From assembly GCA_947452295.1 (NCBI GenBank), contig CANGCK010000027.1:1-41997 (forward strand): DNA of 41,997 nt, read 5' to 3'. Positions 25,801 through 34,800 of the stretch are shown one piece after another. Both the position numbers and the translations under genes were made by a program. This DNA is from Sphingobacteriia bacterium (GTDB taxonomy: Bacteria; Bacteroidota; Bacteroidia; Chitinophagales; Chitinophagaceae). Numbering within the stretch: position 1 is the first letter of the stretch; every line of letters begins with the position of its first letter. The notes beneath the pieces are model-generated. The model ran no database searches, was not told where the DNA came from, and worked only from the letters and a program-made list of their open reading frames with translations.

Positions 25801-28130
25801 CTTTTTTTTGGTGGCCAGTTGATTTGAAATTTGATAGGTTTGGCTATTTAATGGTGGTTGATCAACGTAATCAGAAAATCCGGAAAATTTGTTTAACACC
25901 ACAATTGAATACAATTTTAAAAGACACTGTTTTATGTGAAGCCCAAAACTATCAGTTATCAGTGATTGCAACGGGTACGGGAGCATTAACCTATCAATGG
26001 AAGAAGGGCGATACCAATATTGTAGGTGCTACTAGTGATACCTTTAAGATTAATTCGGTTACACTCAATGATACAGGTAATTATTCTTGTGAGGTAACTG
26101 GTTTATGTGGAACCATCATTACAAATACGGTTCATTTACAAGTAAATCCGTTAACAAGAATTGAACAACAACCCCTGTCTGATACTGTATGTGAAAATGA
26201 GCAAACAATATTTAGCGTAGCTGCTACTGGCGCAGGGGTGTTAACGTATCAATGGAAAAAAGGCGCTATCAATATTGTTGGTGCTACTAGTGATACCTTT
26301 AAGATCAATTCGGCAACCCTCAATGATACAGGCAATTATTCATGCGAGGTCACAGGAATTTGTGGAGTTGCCATTACGAATACAGTTCATTTGCAAGTGA
26401 ATCCGTTAACGCGAATTGCCCAACAGCCATTGCCAATTACGTTATGTGATAAAGAGCAGGCCGTATTTAGGGTAGTTGCAACGGGTACAGGCGTATTAAC
26501 CTATCAATGGAAGAAAGGCAATACCAATATTGTAGGTGCTACTAGTGATACCTTTAAGATTAATTCGGTTACCCTCAATGATACAGGTGATTATACTTGT
26601 ATTATAACTGGCTTATGTGGGAACATTATTACAAATACGGTTCATTTACAAGTAAATCCGTTAACCCGAATTGCTCAACATCCGCTGTCTGTTAAGGTAT
26701 GTGAAAATGAGCAAGCAATATTTAGCGTAGCTGCTACGGGCGCAGGGGTGTTAACGTATCAATGGAAAAAAGGGGCAATCAATATTGCAGGTGCTACTAG
26801 TGATACCTTTAAGATCAATACGGCATCCCTCAATGATACAGGCAATTATTCATGCGAGGTCACAGGAATTTGTGGAGTTGCCATTACGAATACAGTTCAT
26901 TTGCAAGTGAATCCGTTAACGCGAATTGCCCAACAACCACTGCCTATTACGTTATGTGATAAAGAGCAGGCAGTATTTAGTGTAGTTGCTACAGGAGCAG
27001 GCGTATTAACGTATCAATGGAAGAAAGGCAATACCAATATTGTAGGTGCTACTAGTGATACCTTTAAGATTAATTCGGTTACACTCAATGATACAGGTGA
27101 TTATACTTGTATTATAACTGGCTTATGTGGGAACATTATTACAAATACGGTTCATTTACAAGTAAATCCGTTAACCCGAATTGCTCAACATCCGCTGCCT
27201 GTTACGGTATGTGAAAAAGAGCAGGTAATATTTAATTTGGTTGCTACCGGAACTGGTGTATTAACGTATCAATGGAAGAAGGGCGCTATCAATATTGTTG
27301 GTGCAACAAGTGATGCATTGAAGATTCATTCGGTTACACGCAATGACTCTGGCAACTATATTTGTGAGGTAACGGGAGGATGTGGCACAGCTGTTACTAC
27401 TGCAACCAGGTTGGCACTAAATATCCCAACTACAATAATTACTCAACCTGTAGATCAACTATATTGTAAGGGTACTGAAGCAAGATTGCAGGTTGTAGCT
27501 ATTGGTACCGGTAATTTATTTTACCAATGGAAAAAGGATTCAACGCTTATTCTAGGTGCCAATACTGCCACATTTAACCAATTTAATGCCGGTGTTGCAG
27601 ATACAGGCAATTATACATGCACGGTAACTGGTGGTTGTGGTCAAATTACCTCCAATATTGCCCAGCTTAGGATGTATCAAATAAATGTGGATGTGGTACA
27701 AAAAAATTTACAACTCATACCTGTAACTGAAAATGCCTCTTATCAATGGATGCATTGTGAAAATGCAACCTATAAAATGGTTACGCACAATAGTTACCAT
27801 AAAATATTTCAACCTGTTGAAACCGGAAGCTATGCTGTTATTATCAGGGAAAAGGGTTGTGTAGATACCTCAAATTGTATGAATATAATAGTTGGTAAGG
27901 AGATATCGAACGTATTATTATATCCAAACCCTACTAAAAATGAGGTACATATTCAATACGATGGACCTATAACAACCCTTCAGTTGTTAGATGTAAACGG
28001 TAATGTATTGCAAGTAAAGCAGGTATTTCCCGGAGATATAATTCGCATTGGACAATACTCAAACGCTACTTATTTTATTCGATTGATTAATAACAATCAA
28101 TATGTAATACAACCTGTGATTAAATTTTAA
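22899..28130 (+). CDS. Giant T9SS-secreted protein with two NHL propellers and eleven Ig-like domains
   Basis: The protein has 1743 residues. A signal peptide covers residues 1-25 (ending VEQVHTQ). Six NHL-type repeats fill about 26-337; each has a (V/T)xT(I/Y)AGS strand, a GIC(I/V)D segment, GN(I/L)YV(T/A)D and N(R/N)IRKI, which suggests a six-bladed propeller. Four Ig-like domains (YQWKKG, DTGxYxC) follow to about 680. A second six-repeat NHL block covers about 682-998, and seven more Ig-like domains run to about 1593. A divergent domain follows. The end (LLYPNPTKNEVHIQYDGP to the stop) is a type A T9SS sorting domain, so the protein is exported through T9SS and probably anchored on the cell surface. 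Binding or adhesion is likely from the folds, but no ligand is evident. No enzyme motif was seen. Confidence 0.93.
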   Translation: MFFEKILKLATIFLCLFIVEQVHTQIVTNIAGSVKGYMDGDGLLSKFNDPSGICIDLNGNIYVTDKGNHRIRKISPVGTVTTYAGSVAGFNNGAAVDALFDEPSGICVDPFGNKYVADYVNNQIRKITPTDSVSTIAGPSNAIFLPTDICADYLGNVYVTEEFLHVILKITPAGNVSVFAGSAQGYEDGNGILAKFNSPTGICSDPFGNIYVADKGNNRIRKITTSGEVSTFAGAAWSGWEDGLGTNAQFSLPADVCSDALGNLYVADQNNNLIRKISSGGVVTTLAGDKDTANGTDDGNRIAAKFNHPNSICIDSSGSILYVADSDNQRIRKICLLPYLFRDSKDTTVCLGTFAKFIVGAQSTGAEKLSYQWKKGSTNISGATKDTLLLNNVAIQDTGAYFCEVKSICGNIQSTTANLRIFPSINIQLQPAAQVVYAGNKAYFSAAANGSGLTYQWKKGTQIIIGATDSILMFNPVKVADSGIYSCIIKDTCGFTVVTNAVSLTIHPETKIIQQSIDSVFCTGDNATLSVVASGLGNLQYRWKKGANELTIANTDTLHLNNLSICDTGIYYCIVTGDMGSDTSKKLSITINPLPVIQVQPKSRVTFARSGVTLTVEASGKGLSYQWKKEEAEIYGATSNTLSLKHLIWAQNGMYSCAINSVCGLINTASIRLTVLEVDSNIVTTFAGSEKGYINDSALKAQFDVPASMCIDTSGNIFVADYNNNCIRKITPEGLVTTFAGSYKGYKDGVGTDAQFDSPIGVCNDQFGNIYVAELGTNRIRKITSSGVVTTYAGSGEWGDLDGPVAEAQFKVPYGICADTLGNIYVTEYFSSRVRKITTQGIVSTIAGSNTMGFKDSVGVYAQFNFPAGISVDVKGNIYVADQYNNKIRQISSAGLVTTMAGSSSGTLDGKGDSAQFNYPAGVCVDAVGNIYVADQMNNLIRKIAVGGTVSTVTGAINGYADGKGTEAFFWWPVDLKFDRFGYLMVVDQRNQKIRKICLTPQLNTILKDTVLCEAQNYQLSVIATGTGALTYQWKKGDTNIVGATSDTFKINSVTLNDTGNYSCEVTGLCGTIITNTVHLQVNPLTRIEQQPLSDTVCENEQTIFSVAATGAGVLTYQWKKGAINIVGATSDTFKINSATLNDTGNYSCEVTGICGVAITNTVHLQVNPLTRIAQQPLPITLCDKEQAVFRVVATGTGVLTYQWKKGNTNIVGATSDTFKINSVTLNDTGDYTCIITGLCGNIITNTVHLQVNPLTRIAQHPLSVKVCENEQAIFSVAATGAGVLTYQWKKGAINIAGATSDTFKINTASLNDTGNYSCEVTGICGVAITNTVHLQVNPLTRIAQQPLPITLCDKEQAVFSVVATGAGVLTYQWKKGNTNIVGATSDTFKINSVTLNDTGDYTCIITGLCGNIITNTVHLQVNPLTRIAQHPLPVTVCEKEQVIFNLVATGTGVLTYQWKKGAINIVGATSDALKIHSVTRNDSGNYICEVTGGCGTAVTTATRLALNIPTTIITQPVDQLYCKGTEARLQVVAIGTGNLFYQWKKDSTLILGANTATFNQFNAGVADTGNYTCTVTGGCGQITSNIAQLRMYQINVDVVQKNLQLIPVTENASYQWMHCENATYKMVTHNSYHKIFQPVETGSYAVIIREKGCVDTSNCMNIIVGKEISNVLLYPNPTKNEVHIQYDGPITTLQLLDVNGNVLQVKQVFPGDIIRIGQYSNATYFIRLINNNQYVIQPVIKF
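22974..23908 (+). repeat. First NHL repeat block (six degenerate repeats)
   Basis: There are six coding repeats of roughly 50-57 codons, each with an AG(S/P/A/D) strand, a GIC-type segment and an IRKI-type end. DNA identity between repeats is low, so this is an old duplication kept at protein level. Confidence 0.85.
23912..24931 (+). repeat. First Ig-like array (four units, 252-258 bp apart)
   Basis: The Y(Q/R)W core codons recur at 24009, 24261, 24519 and 24771. The units are diverged at the DNA level, unlike the later array. Each has the conserved Cys pair before and after the core. Confidence 0.82.
24942..25894 (+). repeat. Second NHL repeat block (six degenerate repeats)
   Basis: The block repeats the layout of the first, beginning VTTFAGS and ending IRKICL, followed again by an Ig-like array. 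The gene therefore looks like two copies of an NHL6-plus-Ig module. Confidence 0.85.
25895..27679 (+). repeat. Second Ig-like array: seven 255-bp tandem units
   Basis: The TATCAATGG-type core recurs at 25992, 26247, 26502, 26757, 27012, 27267 and 27522 (TACCAATGG in the last), exactly 255 bp (85 codons) apart each time. The inner units are nearly identical DNA, and the first and last are more diverged. The exact period and high identity point to recent unequal recombination. Confidence 0.95.
26157..27176 (+). repeat. 510-bp higher-order duplication of paired Ig-like units
   Basis: Units 2 and 3 (26157-26666) are repeated as units 4 and 5 (26667-27176). Units 2 and 4 share the CENEQ...CGVAITNT version, and units 3 and 5 share the CDKEQAVF...CGNIITNT version. 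The pairs match far better at 510 bp than at 255 bp, so two units were copied together. Confidence 0.88.
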
Positions 28131-28401
28131 TAGTCATTATTAGCAATACATAAGGCCGATAAAAACAATGCTTTTCCTAGCATGTAACTATGTTTTTGGA
28201 CTTTACTGTTTGTGGATTGGTATCGCCCCTAATATAAATGTAATAAATATTGCAAAAATTAATAAAAAGCAATTAAATTTATATAAAATACCAAAAAGTA
28301 TAATAAATAAGTCTATTTATTATAAGAATATTTATTGGACTGTAGAATGAAGAAATATGCATCAATTGTTTCACCAGATATAATATTTTAAGTTAATATA
28401 A
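28131..28401. other. 271-bp intergenic region before the exported-protein operon
   Basis: This is A+T-rich sequence that should contain the promoter of the following operon. An 11-bp all-A/T inverted repeat (28299-28309 with 28314-28324, loop AGTC) is the only structure seen. No perfect TAnnTTTG box was found; TACTGTTTG near 28185 has one extra spacer base. A 60-codon open frame here is not convincing. Confidence 0.4.
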
Positions 28402-30774
28402 TTGAGGTTATTTTTTATATATACCGTTTTTTTATGTCAATGTGTAATTGCAGGATCTGCACAGGTAAAGAGTATGGGTTTAAAAAATAAGGATGATATG
28501 AAAAGTTATGCATACATATCGAAACAAAACATGTTGAGGATCATAGCGGATAGTTTGATCACTGAAATTGATTTTACACCCTTGAACTCCATTGCTATTT
28601 GTAACAATAAACAACAATTGGGGCCTATGTATTATGTATTGTTGCAAAATTCTACTGATAGCATTACTTCCTCCTTAATTAATTATGAAACAACTGCTGA
28701 AACTAAACAGGAAGTACCCAAAAAAAGTTGGATTAAATTAACGGGTTCTTTTTTATATGATTATAATTATGTGTCTCGGTTAGATACCCCCTTTGTACAA
28801 AACAATTTTCAGCAACATACACTACAAAGTAAAATTAATTTTTTGGTAAAAGACCATTATCCGCTGCGTCTGTTTTTTACGGTAAGATTGAATAATACTC
28901 CTTTCATGCAAAATGTATCGGGCGTAAATTTTCAGTTTAAAAATACAGATTTCATAGGGTTGGTTAACAATAAACTGTACCAGGAAATAGAAAATAAACG
29001 CAAGATTGGGCTGCAAAAAATAGATTCTTTACATGATGTGTTGAATACAAAAAAAAGTTTGTTGGACTCTTTATTGATCAGTAAACAAAAAATTGCTGCG
29101 ATGCAATCCGGTATTGAAGCATTGGAAAGAGATTATGTAAAGAAACAAGTTGATATTAGTAAGCAGGCGATAGAAGATTCTACACAATCGATTATAAAAC
29201 GCGTAGGGGGTGGTATTTCAGCGGTTAATTATTTAGGTAGGGGCGGGCAGCAAATTAAACATGAATCGACTAAGGTTGATTCATTTATGCGAAAGGATAC
29301 TTTAATTGGACAACCTAGCGCTGCCATTAATATTGAATTGTTGAAAAGAGAATATGATTCTTTGATGCAAAAGTATCGAATACTTAAGCAAGCGCAACAA
29401 TTGCGTAATACTTCCTACAAGGCAAATTTATTTCAATCAGATAATTATGCAGATGTTGTAAGCCAACTAAAAGCAAATAATATTGCTGATACGATTATTC
29501 CCAAGGGGTATAAATATTTGGCCGCCATTCAAAAGGTGGGTATAGGTAGAAGTTTTGTGGACTATTCGGAGTTATCGGTTAAGAATTGTCAACTTACCGG
29601 ATTTACAGTTGACTATAATCCTAAGTATTATTATGCGCTTGCCATTGGTAAAATAAATTATAACTATAGAAATTATTTCACCAATTTTTTTAACAACGGC
29701 CAGAACTTACTATTGTTAAGATTTGGAAAGGGGTATAGTAAAAAAGCACATCTGTATTTTACCTATTATACTGGGAACAAAGCGTTATCAAATTCTTTCG
29801 TATCAAACACCATTACCAAAACCAATTTACAAAAAATTAATGGATTTACAGTTGAGGGCAATATTCAATTCAATAAAAATATACAGTTATTAGCGGAAGT
29901 GGCAAAGTCGGCTGAAACAGTTCAGCAATTGAGCAAGTTTGATGGAATAGCTGATATGGCATATTCATTGAAGTTAAATACAGTATTTAATAAAATGAAT
30001 ACCAAATTTGGTGCAGGCATTGTAACATTTGGCGATCATTTTAATTCTTTTAGTATTACATCCATTGGAAGTTCCCGATCTATAATGTATGCAAAATTAG
30101 AGCAGCGTTTGTTTAAACATCAATTAACCGTAAATTCTTCATTGCAAAAGAATGATTTTAATAATCATTTAGTGAGTACCAATTATAATAATTCTTTGTT
30201 ATTGGTAAATATTCAAGCTTCGTTGCGAATGAAAAAGTTGCCATTGATTAATATCGGATATTATCCGAGTTATCAATTAACGGTTAATCCCAAAAATGAG
30301 TTTACGGAAAGTCGGTATTTTACTTTTATGGCAAATGCTTGGAAATCGTATGTTATTCATGATCGGATGCTGAATGTAGGGGTTACGTATAATCAATTTT
30401 ATACTACTTCTTCCGATACCCTATTTGCTTTCTCTAATTCTAATAATTATATGTTGACTACAAATTACACTTCAAAAAATATTGCCTATGCCGTTAATTG
30501 GTCTCTTACAAAAAACAGTAGTGTACAATTTTCAACTATAGAGCAAAGTGCACAATACATAGGTTCAGAGAAACTTCATTTTGGTGCAGGCATTAAACTG
30601 ATGAAGCAATTAAAGGATGACAATGTGTACATTGGCTATTTGGCCAATATTCAATATGCTATCAAACATATTGGTCAAATAAGCATCAATGCTGATAAGA
30701 GTTTTATACCAGACTATTTAAAAGGGTTTAGAAATATGTATTCGGGAAATGTAACTTTTTATAAAAACTTTTGA
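28402..30774 (+). CDS. Exported protein with internal coiled coil and C-terminal beta-barrel-like region (unassigned)
   Basis: The protein has 790 residues and I do not recognise it as a named family. The start is a TTG (28402), which places a signal peptide at residues 1-20 (FFIYTVFLCQCVIAGSAQ). Residues about 115-185 are beta-rich. Residues about 190-255 and 305-340 are charged helices with coiled-coil character (ENKRKIGLQKIDSLHDVL; KREYDSLMQKYRIL). From about 390 to the end, alternating aromatic and polar strands dominate (YYYALAIGKINYNYRNYF, HLYFTYYTGNKAL), and the last residue is Phe after a VTFYKN strand, as in outer-membrane barrels. It probably sits in the outer membrane with a periplasmic coiled coil. 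It overlaps the next gene by four bases and heads the operon. Confidence 0.75.
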   Translation: MRLFFIYTVFLCQCVIAGSAQVKSMGLKNKDDMKSYAYISKQNMLRIIADSLITEIDFTPLNSIAICNNKQQLGPMYYVLLQNSTDSITSSLINYETTAETKQEVPKKSWIKLTGSFLYDYNYVSRLDTPFVQNNFQQHTLQSKINFLVKDHYPLRLFFTVRLNNTPFMQNVSGVNFQFKNTDFIGLVNNKLYQEIENKRKIGLQKIDSLHDVLNTKKSLLDSLLISKQKIAAMQSGIEALERDYVKKQVDISKQAIEDSTQSIIKRVGGGISAVNYLGRGGQQIKHESTKVDSFMRKDTLIGQPSAAINIELLKREYDSLMQKYRILKQAQQLRNTSYKANLFQSDNYADVVSQLKANNIADTIIPKGYKYLAAIQKVGIGRSFVDYSELSVKNCQLTGFTVDYNPKYYYALAIGKINYNYRNYFTNFFNNGQNLLLLRFGKGYSKKAHLYFTYYTGNKALSNSFVSNTITKTNLQKINGFTVEGNIQFNKNIQLLAEVAKSAETVQQLSKFDGIADMAYSLKLNTVFNKMNTKFGAGIVTFGDHFNSFSITSIGSSRSIMYAKLEQRLFKHQLTVNSSLQKNDFNNHLVSTNYNNSLLLVNIQASLRMKKLPLINIGYYPSYQLTVNPKNEFTESRYFTFMANAWKSYVIHDRMLNVGVTYNQFYTTSSDTLFAFSNSNNYMLTTNYTSKNIAYAVNWSLTKNSSVQFSTIEQSAQYIGSEKLHFGAGIKLMKQLKDDNVYIGYLANIQYAIKHIGQISINADKSFIPDYLKGFRNMYSGNVTFYKNF

Positions 30775-31874
30775 TGATGAATAGAATTATCCTTGCAATT
30801 GTATTTTGTTTATGCATTCATGTTGCTTTTGCGCAGTTCTCAATGGGAATTAATTATAGTAATTCTTCTATTCTTCAAAAAAATCAATTGTGGAATATTA
30901 ATCTTATTAATAATAGTGTGGTTGCACAAACTGTTTCAATCAACATGATGTTGTATAGTGTGGAAGATAACGAGTTGCTGATGTCGGCTATTACCAATCC
31001 ATTTGTATCAAAACCGGGTATTACGCAAGTTTTATTGCAAAATGCAATTCAGCCAATTGATTATACTTATTATTCAGCTAAGATGAATAATTTCAGGAAT
31101 ATCAATTCATTTTTACCCATTGGCAAATACCGAATTTGTTTTTCGCTTTCTACCAATGCAGAGGTAATTATTTCAGACAAGTTGGAGTATTGTACCGATA
31201 TTATGAGTGATCCTTTGAGTCCGCCTATATTAAATTTACCACTAGATTCCGCCACTGTAGATTTGAACAATGCCTTATTTTCTTGGTTACCACCGGTGCC
31301 CATTTTTTTGTTTAATCATTTGATGTACGATTTTGTTGTAACGAAAATATACGATGGTCAAAACGCGGATATTGCGTTACAAGAAAATACGCCTATTCAT
31401 TTTCAAAAAAACATCCGCGAGTTATCTACAGTCTACGGTATAATGGATAAGAAGTTAGATACAGGCGTATACTATGCATGGAAGATTATGGCTACCTCTA
31501 ACAATATGTATGTATGTCAATCGGATGCCCGGGTATTTAAGGTAGATGATCATTCTGCCAAATTAAAGAATGATGTTAAGTCTATTTTTTATTTACAACT
31601 TAAAAAAGACCATGCCGCCAATAATTTTTATACTGTAACAGAAAAAAAAATAGGGGTATCGTATTATTCTTTTGATCAACTAAATAAGAAAGATATAGTG
31701 ATTAAAGATATTAAGGGGGAAGTGATAAAAGTGTATAGCATGGACATCAAATACGGTGATAATTATTTTTATTTCAACCTCGACAATCATTTTAAAACAG
31801 GCAATACCTATTTTATTGAATTGCAGGATGCGCAAAAAAATATTCAAAGCGTTTCATTTAAAATTGAATTTTAA
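30771..31874 (+). CDS. Exported protein with Ig/FnIII-like segments, linked to the giant-protein operon (unassigned)
   Basis: The protein has 367 residues. The signal peptide is residues 1-22 (IILAIVFCLCIHVAFAQ). No enzyme motif was seen. Two beta-rich parts are visible. Residues 23-140 end with the motif LPIGKYRICFSL, and about 150-265 begin SPPILNLPLDSATVD, then ALFSWLPP and end VYYAWKIMAT, a pattern seen in FnIII-like domains of Bacteroidota envelope proteins. The last part, about 275-367, is predicted beta and ends VSFKIEF. It starts in an ATGA overlap with the 790-residue gene, and five bases separate it from the 2287-residue gene. Tight spacing suggests a partner in assembling or displaying the giant proteins. 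Confidence 0.72.
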   Translation: MMMNRIILAIVFCLCIHVAFAQFSMGINYSNSSILQKNQLWNINLINNSVVAQTVSINMMLYSVEDNELLMSAITNPFVSKPGITQVLLQNAIQPIDYTYYSAKMNNFRNINSFLPIGKYRICFSLSTNAEVIISDKLEYCTDIMSDPLSPPILNLPLDSATVDLNNALFSWLPPVPIFLFNHLMYDFVVTKIYDGQNADIALQENTPIHFQKNIRELSTVYGIMDKKLDTGVYYAWKIMATSNNMYVCQSDARVFKVDDHSAKLKNDVKSIFYLQLKKDHAANNFYTVTEKKIGVSYYSFDQLNKKDIVIKDIKGEVIKVYSMDIKYGDNYFYFNLDNHFKTGNTYFIELQDAQKNIQSVSFKIEF

Positions 31875-31879
31875 TTTTT

Positions 31880-34800
31880 ATGATATTATTTATAGTAAGG
31901 TTTCAAAGAACAATTGCCTTGTTGTTTTATTTTTTATTTTGTTTTTCATTTTTTGGGAATGCGTATAATCATGTTGTAAACAATGCGGTGCTATATAATA
32001 TTGAATTTCCAACAACTTCATTCAAACACCATCCAGCAAAAGTAATTGGAGCGTTGAATGAACAAGCACATTCGGCTGTAAGGCCAAATTGGGTGAAACT
32101 TCATAAGCCTGTTGTTGCAGCATATACCCCAACGGGTGGCGGTCCTTCTCAACCAGAAATGGCTACTTTTAAATCGGTTAATACGGATAATTTAGTTGAT
32201 CTTTTTACCGGTGATTTTAGTTATAATATTCCTTTGTTAGATGTAGGTGGTTATCCTATTAATTTGCATTATAATGGCGGAATTGGTGTAGAAGACGAAG
32301 CCAGTTGGGTTGGATTAGGTTGGAATATAAATCCAGGTAATATTAATAGAAATACGCGGGGTATACCAGATGATTTTAATGGGAATGATACATTAATTCA
32401 AACGCAAAATATAAAACCCAATAAAACCTGGGGTGTAAATGTTGATCCTTCCCTTGAAATATTTGGATTTAAATTACCTGCAACAGTTAAATTAGGCGTT
32501 GAATTCAATAATTATTTAGGGCCTAGTTTACGCACTTCAGTAGTTGGTAATTTTACTAGTGCATTTATTGGTTTGGGGGCTTTTGAAAAGAATGAATTGC
32601 AACCGAATGTTCAATTAGGTGTTTCTGCAAGTTCCAGGTATGGAAGTGGAGTAAGTGTAACTACATCTTTACCAGCCATTTTAAATAAAGGAGAGCGTGA
32701 AAACATGTTAGGGGTTAGTTTATCAACTGATTATAATTCCCGAACAGGTATTAAATCATTAACCATTAGTGAGCAAAATACTTTTGTGCGACAAGATCGA
32801 AAGAATGTTTTTCAAAATCAGCTTTCTTTTTTAAAACCTGCTTATACGCCATCATTAAGACTGCCCATTGCTAATACAGCATATACCGGTAGGTTTAAGT
32901 TTGGATTTTCATTGAATGGAACTTCCAATACATTAGAAACAGAAGTCTATTCAATGAATGCCGAAGTGCCTCAACACTTAATTGTTCAGAAAAAGCCAAT
33001 GGTGGGGTATATGTATTATGAGCAATCGAACAATAACAAAGATTATGTGCAGGATTTTAATCGGATGAATGATAAAGAAGTTACTGCTACTACAACAATT
33101 GTTGCGGCTCCACAATATACTTATGATGTATTTTCTATACTAGGTGAGGGTACTGGGGGTAATTTTAGGGCATTTAGGAATGATTGGGGTTATGTAAGGG
33201 ATAATTTTACTCGTTCTACCGATAAAAGTTATGCAGCTGGAATTGATATAGGAACTCCATCACATGTTGGCGCTGATTTTTCCCATACCAAAATACCTAC
33301 CTCTGTGGGGGAATGGGTTGATGGCAATAAATTAAAAAATACCCAATCTTTTTTATCCAGTCACCATTTATTTGAAAACGTGTATTTTAAAAATACGAGT
33401 GAAAAAGTTCAAATAAATGAAGCACAATTGAATAGGGTTGGTGGTGCAAATTTAGTACGGTATGTTACGGGAGGCAGCAATGTAAATCCTACAATAGAAC
33501 CTGTATTAGCAGTATACGATCGTTCCAATAAAAAAACGGGTACCCTCAATTTGTTTAATAATGACACTGCTGTGCAAAGAAATAAAAGGGCACAGGTAAT
33601 ACAGTATTTAACAGCTGAAATGGCTGCCAGTGTTGGGTTAGATAAAAAAATAAAAAGTTATTCGCCATCGGTAATATTTGATTCATCCAATAATTCATTG
33701 ATGTATGAAACGATTGATCGGGTAGACCCTGTAATTAGAAAGAAACATCATCTTTCTGAGATCGATGTAACTGAATCGGATGGCAAAAGATATATTTATG
33801 GCCTCCCTGTATATACCCATACACAAACAGATTTTACATTTTCTGTAGCTGGTGGTAATATTAATTCGGATAAAGTGGCTGTTGAAAAAGATTGGTACAA
33901 TGCAGTTAGTTCTTCCATGTTTAGTAATAGTTCATTGATAGATGGGTATGTGCAATGTGCTACTACGCCCGGTTATGCACATTCTTTTTTATTGTCCGGA
34001 ATATTATCTCCTGATTATGCAGACATAACCGGTAATGGAATTACACCAGATGATTTGGGAACGGCCATTAAGTTTAATTATACACAAATTAAAAATGGCA
34101 GTAGTAATTTATACAAGTGGAGAACGCCTTTAACGAAAAATGATTCTGCTAATTTTATGCCCGGTGCAAAATCGGAACAAAGAGACGATAAAGGTTTTGT
34201 TGCTTATGGTGAAAGAGAATCCTGGTATTTACATTCTGTAGAGTCGAAAGCAATGATTGCGTTGTTTTACACTTCCAATAGGTTAGACCGCAAGGGTGCA
34301 ATTGATTGTTATGGTGGGATTGATTCGCAAGATAGTATGACTAAAAAGCTAGACAGCATTGGTTTGTATAATAAAGCGGATTTAATTAAGCACGGATTAA
34401 AGGGGGCTAAGTGTATTAAAATGGTACATTTTAATTACAACTATCAACTGTGCCAAAATACGCCAGATAATATTAGCACAGTAACAGGTAACAAAGGGAA
34501 ATTGACCTTGCAATCTATTTATTTTACTTTTAATGGTAATAAAAGAACACAGCATGTAAATAGGTTTTATTACACCAGTAATACAGCGGATAGTGTATTA
34601 GAAAATCCGGATTATTCGGCGGCTTCATCGGATAGATGGGGGAATTATAAGCCGGCTATTTTAAATCCCGGCAAGTTATCCAATGCCGATTATCCATATA
34701 CCATTCAGGATGCGACAAAGAAAAATAGGTTGGATGCATATTCTAGTGCCTGGATGTTGCGAAGAATTGTGATGCCTAGTGGTGGGGAAATGAACATACA

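Noticed and set aside
25895..27679. Regular 255-bp repeats considered as a CRISPR-like or mobile array
   Set aside because: Repeats are contiguous, in frame and encode Ig-like domains; there are no short repeats with unique spacers and no cas genes.
28299..28324. 11-bp A/T inverted repeat as terminator or operator
   Set aside because: It has no G-C pair, so the hairpin would be weak, and such repeats arise by chance in this A+T-rich DNA.
28168..28350. A 60-codon open frame between the NHL/Ig gene and the exported operon
   Set aside because: Its composition is that of the A+T-rich intergenic DNA (runs of Ile, Asn, Lys, Tyr), it has no recognisable motif and no promoter box fits it.
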